Origin: Symbiodinium natans
Lineage: Eukaryota; Sar; Dinophyceae; Suessiales; Symbiodiniaceae
Direction of reading: 5' to 3'
Length of the DNA: 64,000 bases
Assembly (NCBI GenBank): GCA_905221605.1
Contig: CAJNDS010001224.1
Span: 1,528,056 to 1,592,055 of the forward strand
A program made the translations under genes and the position numbers. Positions 1-9,065 of the stretch are shown here, piece after piece (the stretch's first letter is position 1; each line of letters starts with the position of its first letter). The notes under the pieces were generated by a model. The model saw only the letters and a program-made list of their open reading frames with translations, searched no databases and was not told where the DNA came from.

Positions 1-431
1 CAGCTGAGCTTTTTAAACTTCTTTTGGCTTGTTTTTCTCCTTTTGGGTAGGAATCAGCAAAGGTGAAGATTGAATGTTTTTTTTTAATTGGTAGGAATCA
101 ACAAAGTTTAACCTCCTTTTCATTCCTTCAGTTACAGCAGAAGTAAGGAGGCCCTTAGTCCCTTGTTGTGTGGTTTGGGCTCCCCTATAACCCCCCTAAA
201 AAGGGCACCCTGTTTTTCCTAGCTTCCTCCTGGGTCTAGTAACCTTAAACCCTATAAGAAACCTGAACGAAAATGGGAGAAGCAAGGAAGCTACCAAGAA
301 GGAGCTCTTCCTATCTCAGCTTCCCCAGGCCGCAGGGCCCGGAGCCGGAAAACCCGCGCTGCGGACCGGAAACTCAATGTGACCACGCCTTAGGGTTTAG
401 GGTTTAGGGTTTAGGGTTTAGAACCCCCTAT

Positions 432-515
432 TGGTTATACTAACCTTTTTGGGGCAATATCAAGCCCCTTTTATAATCCCACAGGTCTTCAGTTCCCCTA
501 CGTGCTGGACAACTA
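432..515 (+). mobile_element. F6 introner-like element
   Basis: The element begins with a variant of CCTTTTTGGGG, has a palindromic core around a 'CCCTTTTATAATCCC' segment, and ends in GTGCTGGACAACTAGG. It matches the copies at 17784, 25404 and 31106, and a reversed copy at 56603. The right end carries AG, the usual 3' splice signal. Confidence 0.55.
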
Positions 516-593
516 GGCCCCCCAAGAAGATTAACAGGGCAGTTTGCCTTAGAGGGGTAAATATATTTATTGTTTTGGGCCAGGACTACCATT

Positions 594-714
594 TGCATAA
601 GAACCCCCACCCCCCAAAAAACTAAAACAAACATAATAAACAAATAAAAAGATGTTCTTCCTTATAGGCTTTCTTATATTTTTGAGGAGGGCGGTTCTTA
701 TAAGCAACCAATAG
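594..714. mobile_element. Degenerate F8 introner-like element
   Basis: The left end resembles TTTGCTTAAGAACCCCC and the right end resembles GGTTCTTAAGCAA. The inner segment GATGTTCTTCCTTATA is shared with the F8 copies at 4455, 39095, 61169 and 62792. The ends are worn compared with those copies. Confidence 0.5.
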
Positions 715-873
715 AGGAGTGTTGCAGAAGCGGCTCAATGCTCTGTGAAGTTGGCCATGATTTGGTCATGTAGAAACAAAATGTTTCGCCTGTACTGTAG
801 GTGCTGGGAGCAGAGGCGCCCACTTTTTTGAAAGAAGTGAGGCACAACGCTGTCTTTTGACTCTGGTTACCAG

Positions 874-1029
874 GTGCTGAGGAAAGGATGCCAGCTGCAT
901 TGTCGCCCTAAACCCTAAACCCTAAACCCTAAACCCTAAACCCTAAACCCTAAACCCTGGGATCGCCCGCAACACCGCCATAGTCGTGAGGCTTGGGTGC
1001 TGTGCGCTGCAGCAAGCCCTGACGCCTAA
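874..1029 (+). CDS. Possible terminal exon interrupted by a CCCTAAA array
   Basis: After a CAG acceptor at 871-873, an open frame begins (VLRKGCQLHC). It is broken by about seven CCCTAAA units. The same hexamer TCGCCC lies on both sides of the array (903-908 and 963-968). If one hexamer copy and the array are removed, the frame continues and closes at TAA 1027-1029 (...REAWVLCAAASPDA). No AG stands directly before the second hexamer, so removal by ordinary splicing is not shown. No family was recognised. Confidence 0.35.
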
Positions 1030-1380
1030 AGCCTAAAGCAAGGTAGGTACTAGGTACGCAGGTAGGTAGTTTAGGGTTCAGGGTTTAGGGTTTAGGGTTT
1101 AGGGTGTAGAAGGTAGAAACCCTAAACGCTAAGCTCGAAGTAGCGTTAAGGGAGGTCTACTTAGGAACTTGCTGGAGGATAAAGGGGTGCTAGCGATTTC
1201 TGGGTTGTGCTTTGGGGATAGTTGTTTAATTTCCCTTCTTGCCTTATAAGGGAACCCATTCTTAGACAATTTTCACTGGGTTTACAGCACATCTCAGTCC
1301 TAAACCCTGAACCCTAAACCCTAAGCCCGAAACCCTAAACCTGCTAGCGATTGGGGTTTAGGGTTGATAAAGTCTGTGCA

Positions 1381-1480
1381 GCTGAGGAAGGGCTTCGTCT
1401 TGGACCCTGCCTTAAAGGCCGCCGGCGCTTCGGCCTTTGCCTACAATGTTGAAACCCTCTTTAGGGTTAGGGTTTAGGGT

Positions 1481-1540
<60 letters not shown>

Positions 1541-1631
1541 GTTTAGGGTAAACCCAGAGGCGTAGATGCAGCCAGCCTAGAGCACCCCTTAGCTGAAGAA
1601 AAGACCTTGACAGAGGGATCCTTTTTTTGTG

Positions 1632-1662
<31 letters not shown>

Positions 1663-4000
1663 GCTTGGTTTTCCTTTGACCTGGTAGAAATTATGAAGTT
1701 GAACCTTTCTTGTGGCTTTAAACGCATGGAGTTTGGTGTCTTGCGTTTCTTCCCTTCCCCCCTCAAAACCCTCGACTTCCTGAGCATCGAACGACTGAAT
1801 TCGAGTTGAAGACCCCGAAACCTACTCTGGGTATAGGCTGTGGGGTTTTCTCTGTGGGTTATGGTTCTGAAGCCCCATATAAGATTGTTCGGCAACCTAC
1901 AACAAAAAGTTTTGGGCTCTCAAGCTAAGCCGCAGCCGAGGCATTGAACAGACGAGCCCCAGCCAGTATGAGAATACTGGAGCCACGGCTTGCACGTCAT
2001 GCTTTGGTTTAGTGTTTTAGTGTTTTAGGGTTTAGGGTTTGGGGTTTTCGTGTTCAAGGGTTCAGGGTTTAAGTTGGGATGTTCACCCTTACACTAGTAG
2101 TCCTCAATAGGGATTATAGTACCCCCCCTATTATCCCTATTCAGGACCGTTAGTACAAGGGGGAACATCTCAAGGTTTAGGGGCCGAGGGTTTAGAGTTT
2201 AAAATGCCTTGTGAAGAGGCGCGTCAAGCGAGACCCCTACATTAGAACCTGCGGGAAACTGGAACCCTAAGCCCTAAGCCCTAAGCCCTGGACCCTAAAC
2301 CCTAAACCCCTAACCCCCTAAACCCTAACCCCCAGACCCTGAACTGCTGGGCGGCGACCCAAAACCCGTAAAACCCCTGGAGCCCTGACTCCAGAGAGCC
2401 CTGAAAAGCTTTTCCTTCAGGAATGCACCCTACATCATCAGTTTGGGGTTTAGGGTTTAGGGTTTAGCGTTTAGGGCCCCTATATAGATGGTTGAAGGAA
2501 TACTCCTTGCAATTAAGGGGTAGTAAGGAGGGCTCTTTGGGAGCATGCGGGGGCTGGGCGCGAAAGACCGAGGCTTTGACAAGGGACACCTTGCCCCTTC
2601 ATTGGCAATGAGCTTCCAGCGCAAGGACGGGAATAGGGTGTGGGGTTTAGGGTTTAGGTAGGATCTAGGGTCTAGGGTCTACGGTTTAGGGTTTAGGGTT
2701 TAGGGCCTACTTGGAGGTTCATGTGCAGTTATAAGCAGGGTTATTTTGAGTCTCCCTAAATAAACATAGTTCATCGTACTTATAGCCCTGCCAAGTAGGG
2801 CCAAGTATTCTAGAAGGGCCTAGGGTTAAGGACTGAGAGTGGACTTGAGCAGCAAAAGAAGGTTTAGGGTTTAGGGTTTAGGGTTTAGGAAGGGTTTAGG
2901 GTCTAGGGTGTTCAAAAAAATGTTTAGGGTTTAGGGTTTCGGGTTCCCTAAACCTTGAAATCCAAAACCCCAAATCCCAGAATCCTAGACCCGAAGCCCC
3001 AAACCCCTAAACCCTTACATCCCGAACCGTTGTGGGTGCGTGTGCAGTGCGGGTGGCAAAACATCCCAAACCCCAAACCCCTGAATCCTAACACCCCAAG
3101 CACCCGAAGCCCCACCACAAAACCCCTAAACCCTAAACCCTAAACCCTAAACCCTAAACCCTAAGCCCTAAACCCTAAACCCTAAACCCTACACCCTAAA
3201 CCCTAAACCCTAAACCCTAAACCCTAAACCCTAAACCCTAACAACAAAAATAGAAAAAAATCAGGAGCTCATCAACAAGGACCGGAGTCCCTGGAAGGCC
3301 TCTCTGCATGGAAGGGGGGCCCAAAGAGCCCCCTAAAACCTTAAAACCCTTGGATTTAAGGAGTGGGGTTTAGGGTTTGAGGTTTGGGGGTTTAGGGTTT
3401 AGGGTTTAGGGTTTGGGGTTTGGGGTTTGGGGTTTGAGGTTTGGGGTTTTAGGGTTTAGGGTTTGGGGCCCAATATACCCTTGGTTAAGGAATACACCTT
3501 GAATCATACTGAGGATCCCTATATCGCTGAAGGTCTACTTCTTAACTTTGAGGCTTTGGGCCTTGGGGTGGGGATCTTGTTTTAGGGTTTGGCGTGGGTT
3601 TAGGGTTTACAGGGTTTACGGTTTTTAGGGTTTCGGTTTTGGGTTTAGGGTACAGGGTTCAGGGTCCGGGGTTGAGGGCTTAGCTTGAGGCTGAGGGTTC
3701 GGGATTCAGGTTCTTCAGGCTCAAGTGGTGCCCGGTGGGCCGTTCCTTCTTTTGAGTTTCAAGATTTGGTTGAGGATCCTCAGCCCTGAGCTGTGCGCAG
3801 TGGGGTCTAGGCCCCTACGGTTCAGGATCTGGAGGTTTAGGGGTTTAGGGGTTTAGGGCTTTAGGGCTTTAGGGTTTAGGGTTTAGGGTTTAGGGTTTAG
3901 GGGAGTGCAAGCTGCCCCCGTTCAGAGCAGAGGGTCCATGTCATCAGATTCAGCATTGTCAGGGCCCCTTGGTGCTAGATTCCCAGACATGGCCGAGTAA
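1381..4000 (+). CDS. Exon set containing a DNA/RNA non-specific endonuclease (EndoG-like) motif
   Basis: Open + strand segments follow AG acceptors at about 1381-1460, 1917-2004, 2215-2262, 2545-2636, 3265-3316, 3719-3800 and 3925-4000 (stop TAA 3998-4000). The segment at 2545-2636 encodes RGFDKGHLAPSLAMSF. This matches the active-site block of the endonuclease G / NUC1 family, usually [DE]RGHLAP, with the catalytic His in GHL. Lys replaces the usual Arg after Asp. The other exons (for example PGGPFLLLSFKIWLRIL at 3719 and the Ser-rich end DSALSGPLGARFPDMAE) were not matched to the family, so more than one gene may be present. The intervals are TTTAGGG/CCCTAAA arrays and element copies. Splice joins were not resolved here. 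The nuclease call rests on one exon. Confidence 0.45.
1480..1663. repeat. TTGAGGG variant array and long G run
   Basis: About eight consecutive TTGAGGG heptamers (1480-1540) form a homogeneous variant of the TTTAGGG array. About 100 bases further there is a G run of roughly 30 (about 1634-1663). Confidence 0.85.
2076..2169. mobile_element. F4 hairpin element
   Basis: Near-perfect inverted repeat: GATGTTCACCCTTACACTAG on the left and its counterpart TAGTACAAGGGGGAACATC on the right, around a C-rich centre. Related copies lie at 15820-15894, 39374-39490, 49529-49624, 56763-56855 and 60483-60572. Confidence 0.75.
2708..2803. mobile_element. F1 introner-like element
   Basis: It starts TACTTGGAGGTTCATG and ends with a shortened CTGCCAAGTA. 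The interior has the TTATAA-rich stems typical of F1. It lies next to a TTTAGGG array (2686-2705). Confidence 0.6.
3125..3240. repeat. CCCTAAA array (about 16 units)
   Basis: Long interstitial telomere-type array with single-base variants (CCCTAAG, CCCTACA). It is followed within about 25 bases by an acceptor and the exon at 3265. Confidence 0.95.
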
Positions 4001-4358
4001 GAAATAAGTCGGCACTTCGACTATGGCCCAAATCTTCTTGTGGAGCTCAACAGGGTTTAGGGTTTAGGGTTTTAGGGTAGGGATTAGGATGGGGTTCAGA
4101 TTCTTGAAGACCTCTGAGCCCAGACGTTTCCAGCACCAAACGCCCAGAACCCAAACCACAAATACCTCAAGTGCTCTTTGTAGGCCACTATTTGTTGGGG
4201 CTCGCAGGGCTCCTTTGAAACTTTTGTAGCGGATCGGCTGTGGATGCCTCGAAAGTTTGGATTTTGGGTTTGGTTAGGGGTAAAGGGTTTGCAGTACGGC
4301 CATGTACGCCCCTACTTGCAGCACCCCAAATTCCTTAAAACCCGACAGTTTTTTGTCA

Positions 4359-4454
4359 GGCAAGCTACTTTGCCAGCAACATCGCGGCGCAGCCGCGACG
4401 CCTGAGATTGGTATAGGAGTTTCCGGGAGGTTCAGGGCATTTGCCTTTACTACT
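4359..4454 (+). CDS. Exon island, unknown protein
   Basis: After GTCAG the + frame encodes GKLLCQQHRGAAATPEIGIG and continues to the border of the F8 element at 4455. No family recognised. The opposite strand is also open here, so the strand rests on the neighbours and the acceptor. Confidence 0.35.
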
Positions 4455-4563
4455 ATTTGCGTAAGCACCCCAAACACAAATCCAAGACAATAATCCCAAT
4501 ATTCCCCTTTTTCGGAAGAAAATTCATTTATATGTTCTTGCGGGGTTCTTAAGCAACTAGTTG
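4455..4563. mobile_element. F8 introner-like element
   Basis: The left end is CTACTATTTGCGTAAGCACC. The right end GGTTCTTAAGCAACTAGTTG is its inverted partner with a few changes. It directly abuts the open frame ending at 4454. Confidence 0.65.
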
Positions 4564-4629
4564 TTTAGGGAGGCCTTAATTAAGGATTTTGGGATTTCCT
4601 GGGGTACCAGAGCGTTTGGATAATTTGGA

Positions 4630-4957
4630 ATGCCCCCACAAGTAGCCCTTAATGAAGGCCTTAGTTTCGTGTGTCTTCATCGGTGTCTTGCAGGGCACTC
4701 GGGGTCCAGGAAACCCTCAACCCACCCCTTAAAGAAATTAAGGGGTGTTGTAAAATTATTCCTTCTATTCTCCTTTCATCGGTTAAGGGGTATGGGTTTG
4801 GGGTGTGCCGAATTTTTCTTAGTTAAACAGGGCCCAAATGTACCCTAAACCCTAAACCCTAAGTCACAACCAGGTTCAACGTCTGTTCCCATGTTGGCTC
4901 AACGGCTATTCAAGCTATTCCTTAACGTGGTATGGGCCCGCTGCCCAGGGATGTAGG
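4630..4957 (+). CDS. Two exon islands, unknown protein
   Basis: An ATG frame from 4630 (MPPQVALNEGLSFVCLHRC) runs into a CAG at 4689-4691 and beyond. A second segment after CAG at about 4870 (VQRLFPCWLNGYSSYSLTW...) ends at a GTTTAG donor near 4958. A short CCCTAAA array lies between them. No domain recognised. Confidence 0.35.
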
Positions 4958-5034
4958 GCGGTTTAGGATTTAGGGTTTAGGGTTTAGGGCTCAGAGAACA
5001 ACAGCCCAGTCCATGGTCTGCGAGGTACAGCAAG

Positions 5035-5386
5035 ATGAACCAGCGAAGCCTTCTCGCTGCACTTATTTTGCTTGTGGCCACAGCCTGTACTTGGAGGTTC
5101 ATCTGGGTAGTTATAAGTAGAGTTATACATACCATAAATAGGGTTGCAAGTATACTTACCATACTTACAAGCCTATACTTACAACTACCCATGAACCTCC
5201 AGGCATTATTCCAGACACAGAAGGAATGAAGATAAGCGACGCCAGCATGACCAAGTCCCAAACTGTAAAGTTAAGCAAAAGAGGGTTTAGGGTTTAGGTT
5301 CTCCAACAAGGCGAAGCAGCTGAAATGCTGCGTACTGTTCCTTGACCTAAGGTCCCACTTCCGGGTAGCAAGAAGAACCCAGAGAG
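5035..5386 (+). CDS. 5' end of a gene with a predicted signal peptide
   Basis: ATG 5035 opens MNQRSLLAALILLVATAC, a short polar N-terminus followed by an Ala/Leu/Ile/Val-rich hydrophobic stretch typical of a eukaryotic secretory signal peptide. Exon 1 (5035-5086) joins exon 2 (5203-5284) across a GT-AG intron that is an F1 element, giving ...TACIIPDTEGMKISDAS.... After exon 2 only 13 bases (5285-5297, GTTTAGGGTTTAG) separate it from another open segment (FSNKAKQLKCCVLFLDL..., from 5298), which ends near the F2 element at 5388. The product probably enters the secretory pathway. Its function is unknown. Exons at 5693-6050 may continue the same gene. Confidence 0.55.
5087..5202 (+). mobile_element. 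Intron made of an F1 introner element
   Basis: The 116-nt intron starts GTACTTGGAGGTTC at the donor and ends ATGAACCTCCAG at the acceptor, so the element's terminal repeats lie at the splice sites. Removing it restores the frame of the signal-peptide gene. Confidence 0.65.
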
Positions 5387-5503
5387 CCCAACACCCCTAA
5401 ATAAACAAATAGACCTGAAACTGTATAGGGGGCCCTCATTACAAGGGTTATTGGGCTTTTCGGGAATGCCTGTCCGGGTATATATCCTTCTAAGGGCCCA
5501 GAC

Positions 5504-5663
5504 TACTTGGAGGTTCATGGGACTTAATAACCACTTATAACTGGGCTTATAACCCTACTTATAATTGGGATAACCCCTATAAGGCCCTTTGGGGTATTAT
5601 AAGTTTAAGTAGGGTTATACGTACAGTTATAATTGGTTAGTAAGTACCATAAACCTCCAAGTA
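5504..5663. mobile_element. F1 introner-like element
   Basis: It runs from TACTTGGAGGTTCATGG to CCATAAACCTCCAAGTA, with internal inverted segments around GGGATAACCCC. It lies between the open segments of the putative secreted-protein gene. Confidence 0.75.
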
Positions 5664-5692
5664 CGGGACCATGTAACAGGGGCCATGTCAAG

Positions 5693-6050
5693 GCTGGCAA
5701 GAACTGGAGAATGCACTGCACGAGTATGCAGCTGACCTGCCAAACGCAGCTCGGTTTGAAGGAATGGACCACAAGCTACTTAGGCCCTTGTTGGGATTAT
5801 TTTGTTAGTTTTCCTCTTTTTTTTTTGGCGGGGCGGGGGGGGGGGGGGGGTGGCTAAGAGGATAAGACCGAATAAGATGTAGGAATATTGTTCAGCGGGA
5901 TTTACAGGGCTGTCCTAGCAAACCCCTCAAAGAGCCCACTCCCCCTCAATTCAGCACCTTGTGCTGTGGACGGTGCTCTAAGGGGCAGGGCAAAGGGAAG
6001 CGCATTTGTACTTGGCTGAAGGGCGGGCGCAGGCCTTCAACCCAACCTGA
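5693..6050 (+). CDS. Helical exon and a terminal exon, unknown protein
   Basis: The segment 5693-5774 follows CAAG and encodes GWQELENALHEYAADLPNAA and further residues up to a GC donor (AA|GCTACT). It is rich in Glu, Ala and Leu and probably helical. A second segment before TGA 6048-6050 reads REAHLYLAEGRAQAFNPT. Between them lies an F11 element (about 5775-5915) with a poly-G core. The join phase between the two was not resolved. They may be the 3' part of the gene starting at 5035. Confidence 0.45.
5775..5915 (+). mobile_element. F11 introner-like element with poly-G core
   Basis: The left part is TAGGCCCTTGTTGGGAT and the right part is TTACAGGGCTGTCCTAG. Related right ends (CAGGGCCATCCTAG) occur near 25050, 50690 and 57515. 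A T run followed by a G run fills the centre. Confidence 0.5.
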
Positions 6051-6429
6051 AATGCAGTTCAACCCTAAACCCTGAACCCCATAGGAGAAGCAGCAATACT
6101 TCGAAGCCGAGCACCTTCGCCCCAAAGCCCTGATCAGGGGGTTTGAGGCTTTGAGTGAGGGTTTGCAAGCCCAGATGCAAAAGCAAACCCCAAAACCCTA
6201 AACAACCCTCAACCCTAAACCCAGCTAAGCGGGTGGCAAAAAAAGAAACCCTAAACCCTAAACCCTCCATTGGGCATAATATAGGGGCCGGAACAATTGC
6301 TACGATTATTCCCGTATGGCCCCTTTTGTAAGTATACTGAAATAACCACCCAAAAGCCTATTCTAATTATTCAGGCCCCTATAGTAGGGCTTAACTGAGT
6401 GTTAGCAGGGTTCTTGCTTCGGGTTTACA

Positions 6430-7560
6430 GAGGGGAGGGCCTGGCCGTCCCGGTTTGGAGTCTTTGGCGTGCCGAAGCGAGAGCAACCCTGCAGCCTTAC
6501 CTGCTGATAGCCCTTGAACCCTGAAAGAACGTTAAGCCCTAAAACCTATAAAACCCTAAACCCGAAAACGTAAACCCCCCCTTCACCCTAAACCCAGGCC
6601 CTGCTGCCCACCACCCTGAACCCTGACGCCTTATCACAATGCCCCAGAATGAAGGAATAGGCTTTCGTTTATATCATGTGGAGCCCCCCCTCTGTATGTA
6701 GCCTACGGCAAGTACTCCAACTCAGGGGTACAATGACAATCAAAAGCAATGTCCGCTGAGCAGGGTGAGCGGTTTTCCCAGATCCTCCTTAGAGCCCTGC
6801 CCTAAACCCAAAATTCTAAACGCTAAACCCTAAACCCTCAACCCTCAACCCTAAACCCTAAACCCAAACCCTAAGTAAGCCGAGTCCAAGCCGGGTCTTT
6901 TCGTCGTGACCGGCCTCGGCTACTGGAACCGGCAAAGGCCCCGGGCCTGGCAGGCCGATGCGGCGCCTTGGAGCGGCAGGTTTTAGGGTTTAGGGTTTAG
7001 AGTTTTGGGTTTAGTGTTTAGGGTTTAGGATTTAGGGTTTAGGGTTTAGGAGCTTTTTGAAACCGAAGCCTCCTAGCAACCCTCAAAGTCAATCAGGGTT
7101 TAGGGGTTTGGGTAACATGACGACGGCGTTTCGCATGGACGTTAAGCATGCAGAAACATGCAATGCGGAGATCGAAACAGTGATCTCGGAAACAGTCATC
7201 TCAGTTGTCGGTTTTGCTAGCCCTGATCTCACTGAGTCACTGAGATCTAATGAGACAAGTCCCCCAAAGCCAAGACACTAGTCCGAGCTTAAAGGTTTGT
7301 GGCTTTGGGCTTTGCGCCTAGACCCTATAGTTGACTTCGCATCAGGAAGACCCTCTGACCCATCCCGAAATGCCGAACTCCCCAAACTGGTCCCAGATAT
7401 AGGGTAGCGTGCCTGCACCGTAGCAGAAGTAAACCCTAAACCCTAAACCCTAAACCCTAAACCCAGGAATGCTGGCTGGAGTGCCCTTGCCAAAGCGAGT
7501 GCGACTGTCGCACCTGCAAGGCTTGCGGCCTAACTCCGCGAGCCCAATATATGGTGGTTT
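6430..7560 (+). CDS. Exon islands, including a Cys-rich exon
   Basis: Open + strand segments with acceptor-like AGs occur at about 6438-6522 (VPVWSLWRAEARATLQPYLL), 6880-6979 (PGLFVVTGLGYWNRQRPRAW, before AG|GTTTTA), 7117-7281 (54-codon ATG frame to TAG), 7325-7407 (to TAG) and 7468-7555. The last encodes ECWLECPCQSECDCRTCKAC, with eight Cys in 20 residues and CxC/CxxC spacing, as in small disulfide-rich or metal-binding modules. Linkage between segments is not established and no domain family is assigned. Short telomere-type arrays separate them. Confidence 0.4.
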
Positions 7561-7689
7561 AGGGTTTAGGGTTTAGGGTTTCCGAACATAAGGTTGAGTC
7601 TCTTGACTCTTTTGAGGGGCTTCAGGGGCCTCAAAAACAGGCGCGTTCATTCAGAAACTTATTCTTGACAAGCGGGCTTCCCCACCCCA

Positions 7690-7890
7690 TTGTCGAGGGG
7701 GGTTGGGGGGGGAGGGGGGGCGAGTGGGGGGGGGGGGGTGGGGGGGGGGGGTGGAGGGGGGTGGGGGGTGGGGGGGGGGTGGGGGTGGGGGGGGTGGGGG
7801 GTGGGTGGGGGGGGGTGGAAGGGTGGGGGGGGGGTGGAAGGTGGGGGGGGGGGTGGAAGGGGGGGGGGGGGTGGAAGGGTGGGGTGGAAG
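7690..7890. repeat. 200-bp G-rich low-complexity tract
   Basis: The + strand is almost entirely G with scattered T and A (GGGGGGTGG, GTGGAAGG). Long Gly/Trp open frames here are artefacts. The tract has high potential for G-quadruplex formation. Confidence 0.95.
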
Positions 7891-8020
7891 GGTGGGGTGC
7901 CTTTCTGGGGTTTCTATGACAAGGAAATCCCACTATTCGGGGGTCGGAGGTCTCTTGTAGGCTTCCCTTATGTTCGTAAACCCCTTGATCCTTTTCTTAA
8001 GGAGTGTGCCTGGCACCATA

Positions 8021-8131
8021 CATTGGGAGGTTCATGGGTAGTTATAAGCAGGTTATAAGTATGGTAGTTACTTATAACCCTGTTTACGGTGGTTCTGACC
8101 CCACTTATAATTACCCATGAACCTGCAAGTA
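8021..8131. mobile_element. F1 introner-like element
   Basis: It runs from TTGGGAGGTTCATGGGTAG to CTACCCATGAACCTGCAAGTA style ends, with TTATAA stems and a centre lacking telomere-type repeats. Confidence 0.7.
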
Positions 8132-8189
8132 GGGGCCCGTATCATGACCCTTGGTGTTTGTTGCGTAACATAAAGGTTGTGACCACAGT

Positions 8190-8662
8190 TCCGTTTTTCG
8201 CCTTGCGCCTCGTGCCGTCCAGAGAAGCTTGTTGATGAAGCGGAATGACTTCGAGGTTCATGGGTAGTTTTTAAGTACCCTGAATGAGGGTTATACGTAT
8301 CGTTACCATATACTTATAATGCTACTTCCAACTACCCATAAACCTCCAAGTACGGATTGCTTGAGGGAAGTGTGGAATCATGCAGAAGATTGACAGGCAT
8401 GGGAGACATTGTTGCAATTTTGGTGTTTCCGAAATTCGGGGTACCTGATTGGAGTCCTTTTCATAAGGGAATCCTACTATTTGTGGGGGGGGGGGGGGGG
8501 CTCTAGTTTATAAGGGGGTCGCCTATTTTCGTAAATCCCCCCCCATTTAGACCCCACCGCCACCTGAACCCTAACGGGCAGGGCGACTTCATCTACGTTC
8601 CGACCTTTTACTGGAAGCTTGGAGTCTACCACCTGCTTCCCAGAGAGCACAACACCCATCAA
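8190..8662 (+). CDS. Three-exon chain around F1 and F10 elements, unknown protein
   Basis: Segment 1 (about 8190-8246) follows CACAG and encodes FRFSPCASCRPEKLVDEAE. Segment 2 (from about 8353) encodes YGLLEGSVESCRRLTGMGDI and then a hydrophobic stretch up to about 8455. Deleting the F1 element between them joins them in frame. Segment 3 (8582-8662) is 27 codons in phase 0 between CAG and CAA|GTGAGG (GDFIYVPTFYWKLGVYHLLP...). An F10 element lies between segments 2 and 3. No family recognised. The exact donor base at the F1 insertion is ambiguous by one or two bases. Confidence 0.5.
8247..8352. mobile_element. F1 element splitting an open frame
   Basis: Left end CTTCGAGGTTCATGGGTAG, right end CCCATAAACCTCCAAG. 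The coding frame on the left (...DEAE) continues on the right (YGLLEG...). Confidence 0.65.
8456..8560. mobile_element. F10 introner-like element
   Basis: It contains CATAAGGGAATCC..., a G-run core, and TATTTTCGTAAATCCCCC. Similar copies lie at 7910-7990, 22465-22545, 47225-47300, 58840-58905 (inverted) and 63045-63125. Confidence 0.5.
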
Positions 8663-9065
8663 GTGAGGAATGCCCTGATCCTTATAACTTAAAACCTATA
8701 AGCCCCCCCCCCCCCCCCCCCCCCCCCCCGGGTACACCCTGGAAACCCTCGAAACCCTATAAGCCCTTGAAGCCCTAGACGCCCTACCACCCCATAATGA
8801 GAAAACAGATCCCACTCATGAAGTACCGTTTGCGTTTTTTGTTTTTTTTCTTTGGTGTAAGGCTCCTACCAAAGGCCGAAGTCACTGGGGGCAAGACATG
8901 GCCATGAGACCCCAATCGGGGGCAGCCGAAGGCTTCCATTTTTAAGGGTTGAGGGTTGAGGGTTTAGGGTTTAGGGGTTCAGTTCCGGGTTTAGGGTTTA
9001 CGGTTTAGGGCTTAGGGTTTAGGGGTTCAGTTCCGGGTTCAAAGGGGGTTCAGGGTTCAGGGTTT
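8663..9065. other. Poly-C run, short telomere-type arrays, possible exon
   Basis: The stretch holds a C run of about 24 at 8705-8728 and TTTAGGG/TTCAGGG arrays at 8945-9060. A short + frame at about 8873-8943 (GRSHWGQDMAMRPQSGAAEG..., ending TAA) could be an exon, but support is weak. Confidence 0.4.

Larger units (their letters stand above)
1..873. other. Repeat-element region before the first supported exon
   Basis: No secure gene. The stretch holds an F3-like fragment (151-240, ending in CCTCCTGGGTCTAG), a four-unit TTTAGGG array (392-420), an F6 element (432-515) and a degenerate F8 element (594-714). A possible exon near 329-379 follows a CAG acceptor and is open on the + strand, but it is too short to trust. 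Confidence 0.5.

Noticed and set aside
1467-1895. 142-aa minus-strand protein
   Set aside because: It consists largely of translated TTGAGGG repeats and the poly-G run (poly-Pro), with no splice or start support.
7310-7420. 5S rRNA-like stretch (TGACCCATCCCGAAATGCCGAACTC)
   Set aside because: The match is limited to one loop, the flanks do not pair as 5S, and the segment is an open coding-like frame ending in TAG.
7631-8058. Gly/Trp-rich and Pro-rich proteins of 84-122 aa
   Set aside because: They are translations of a 200-bp G-rich tract in different frames.
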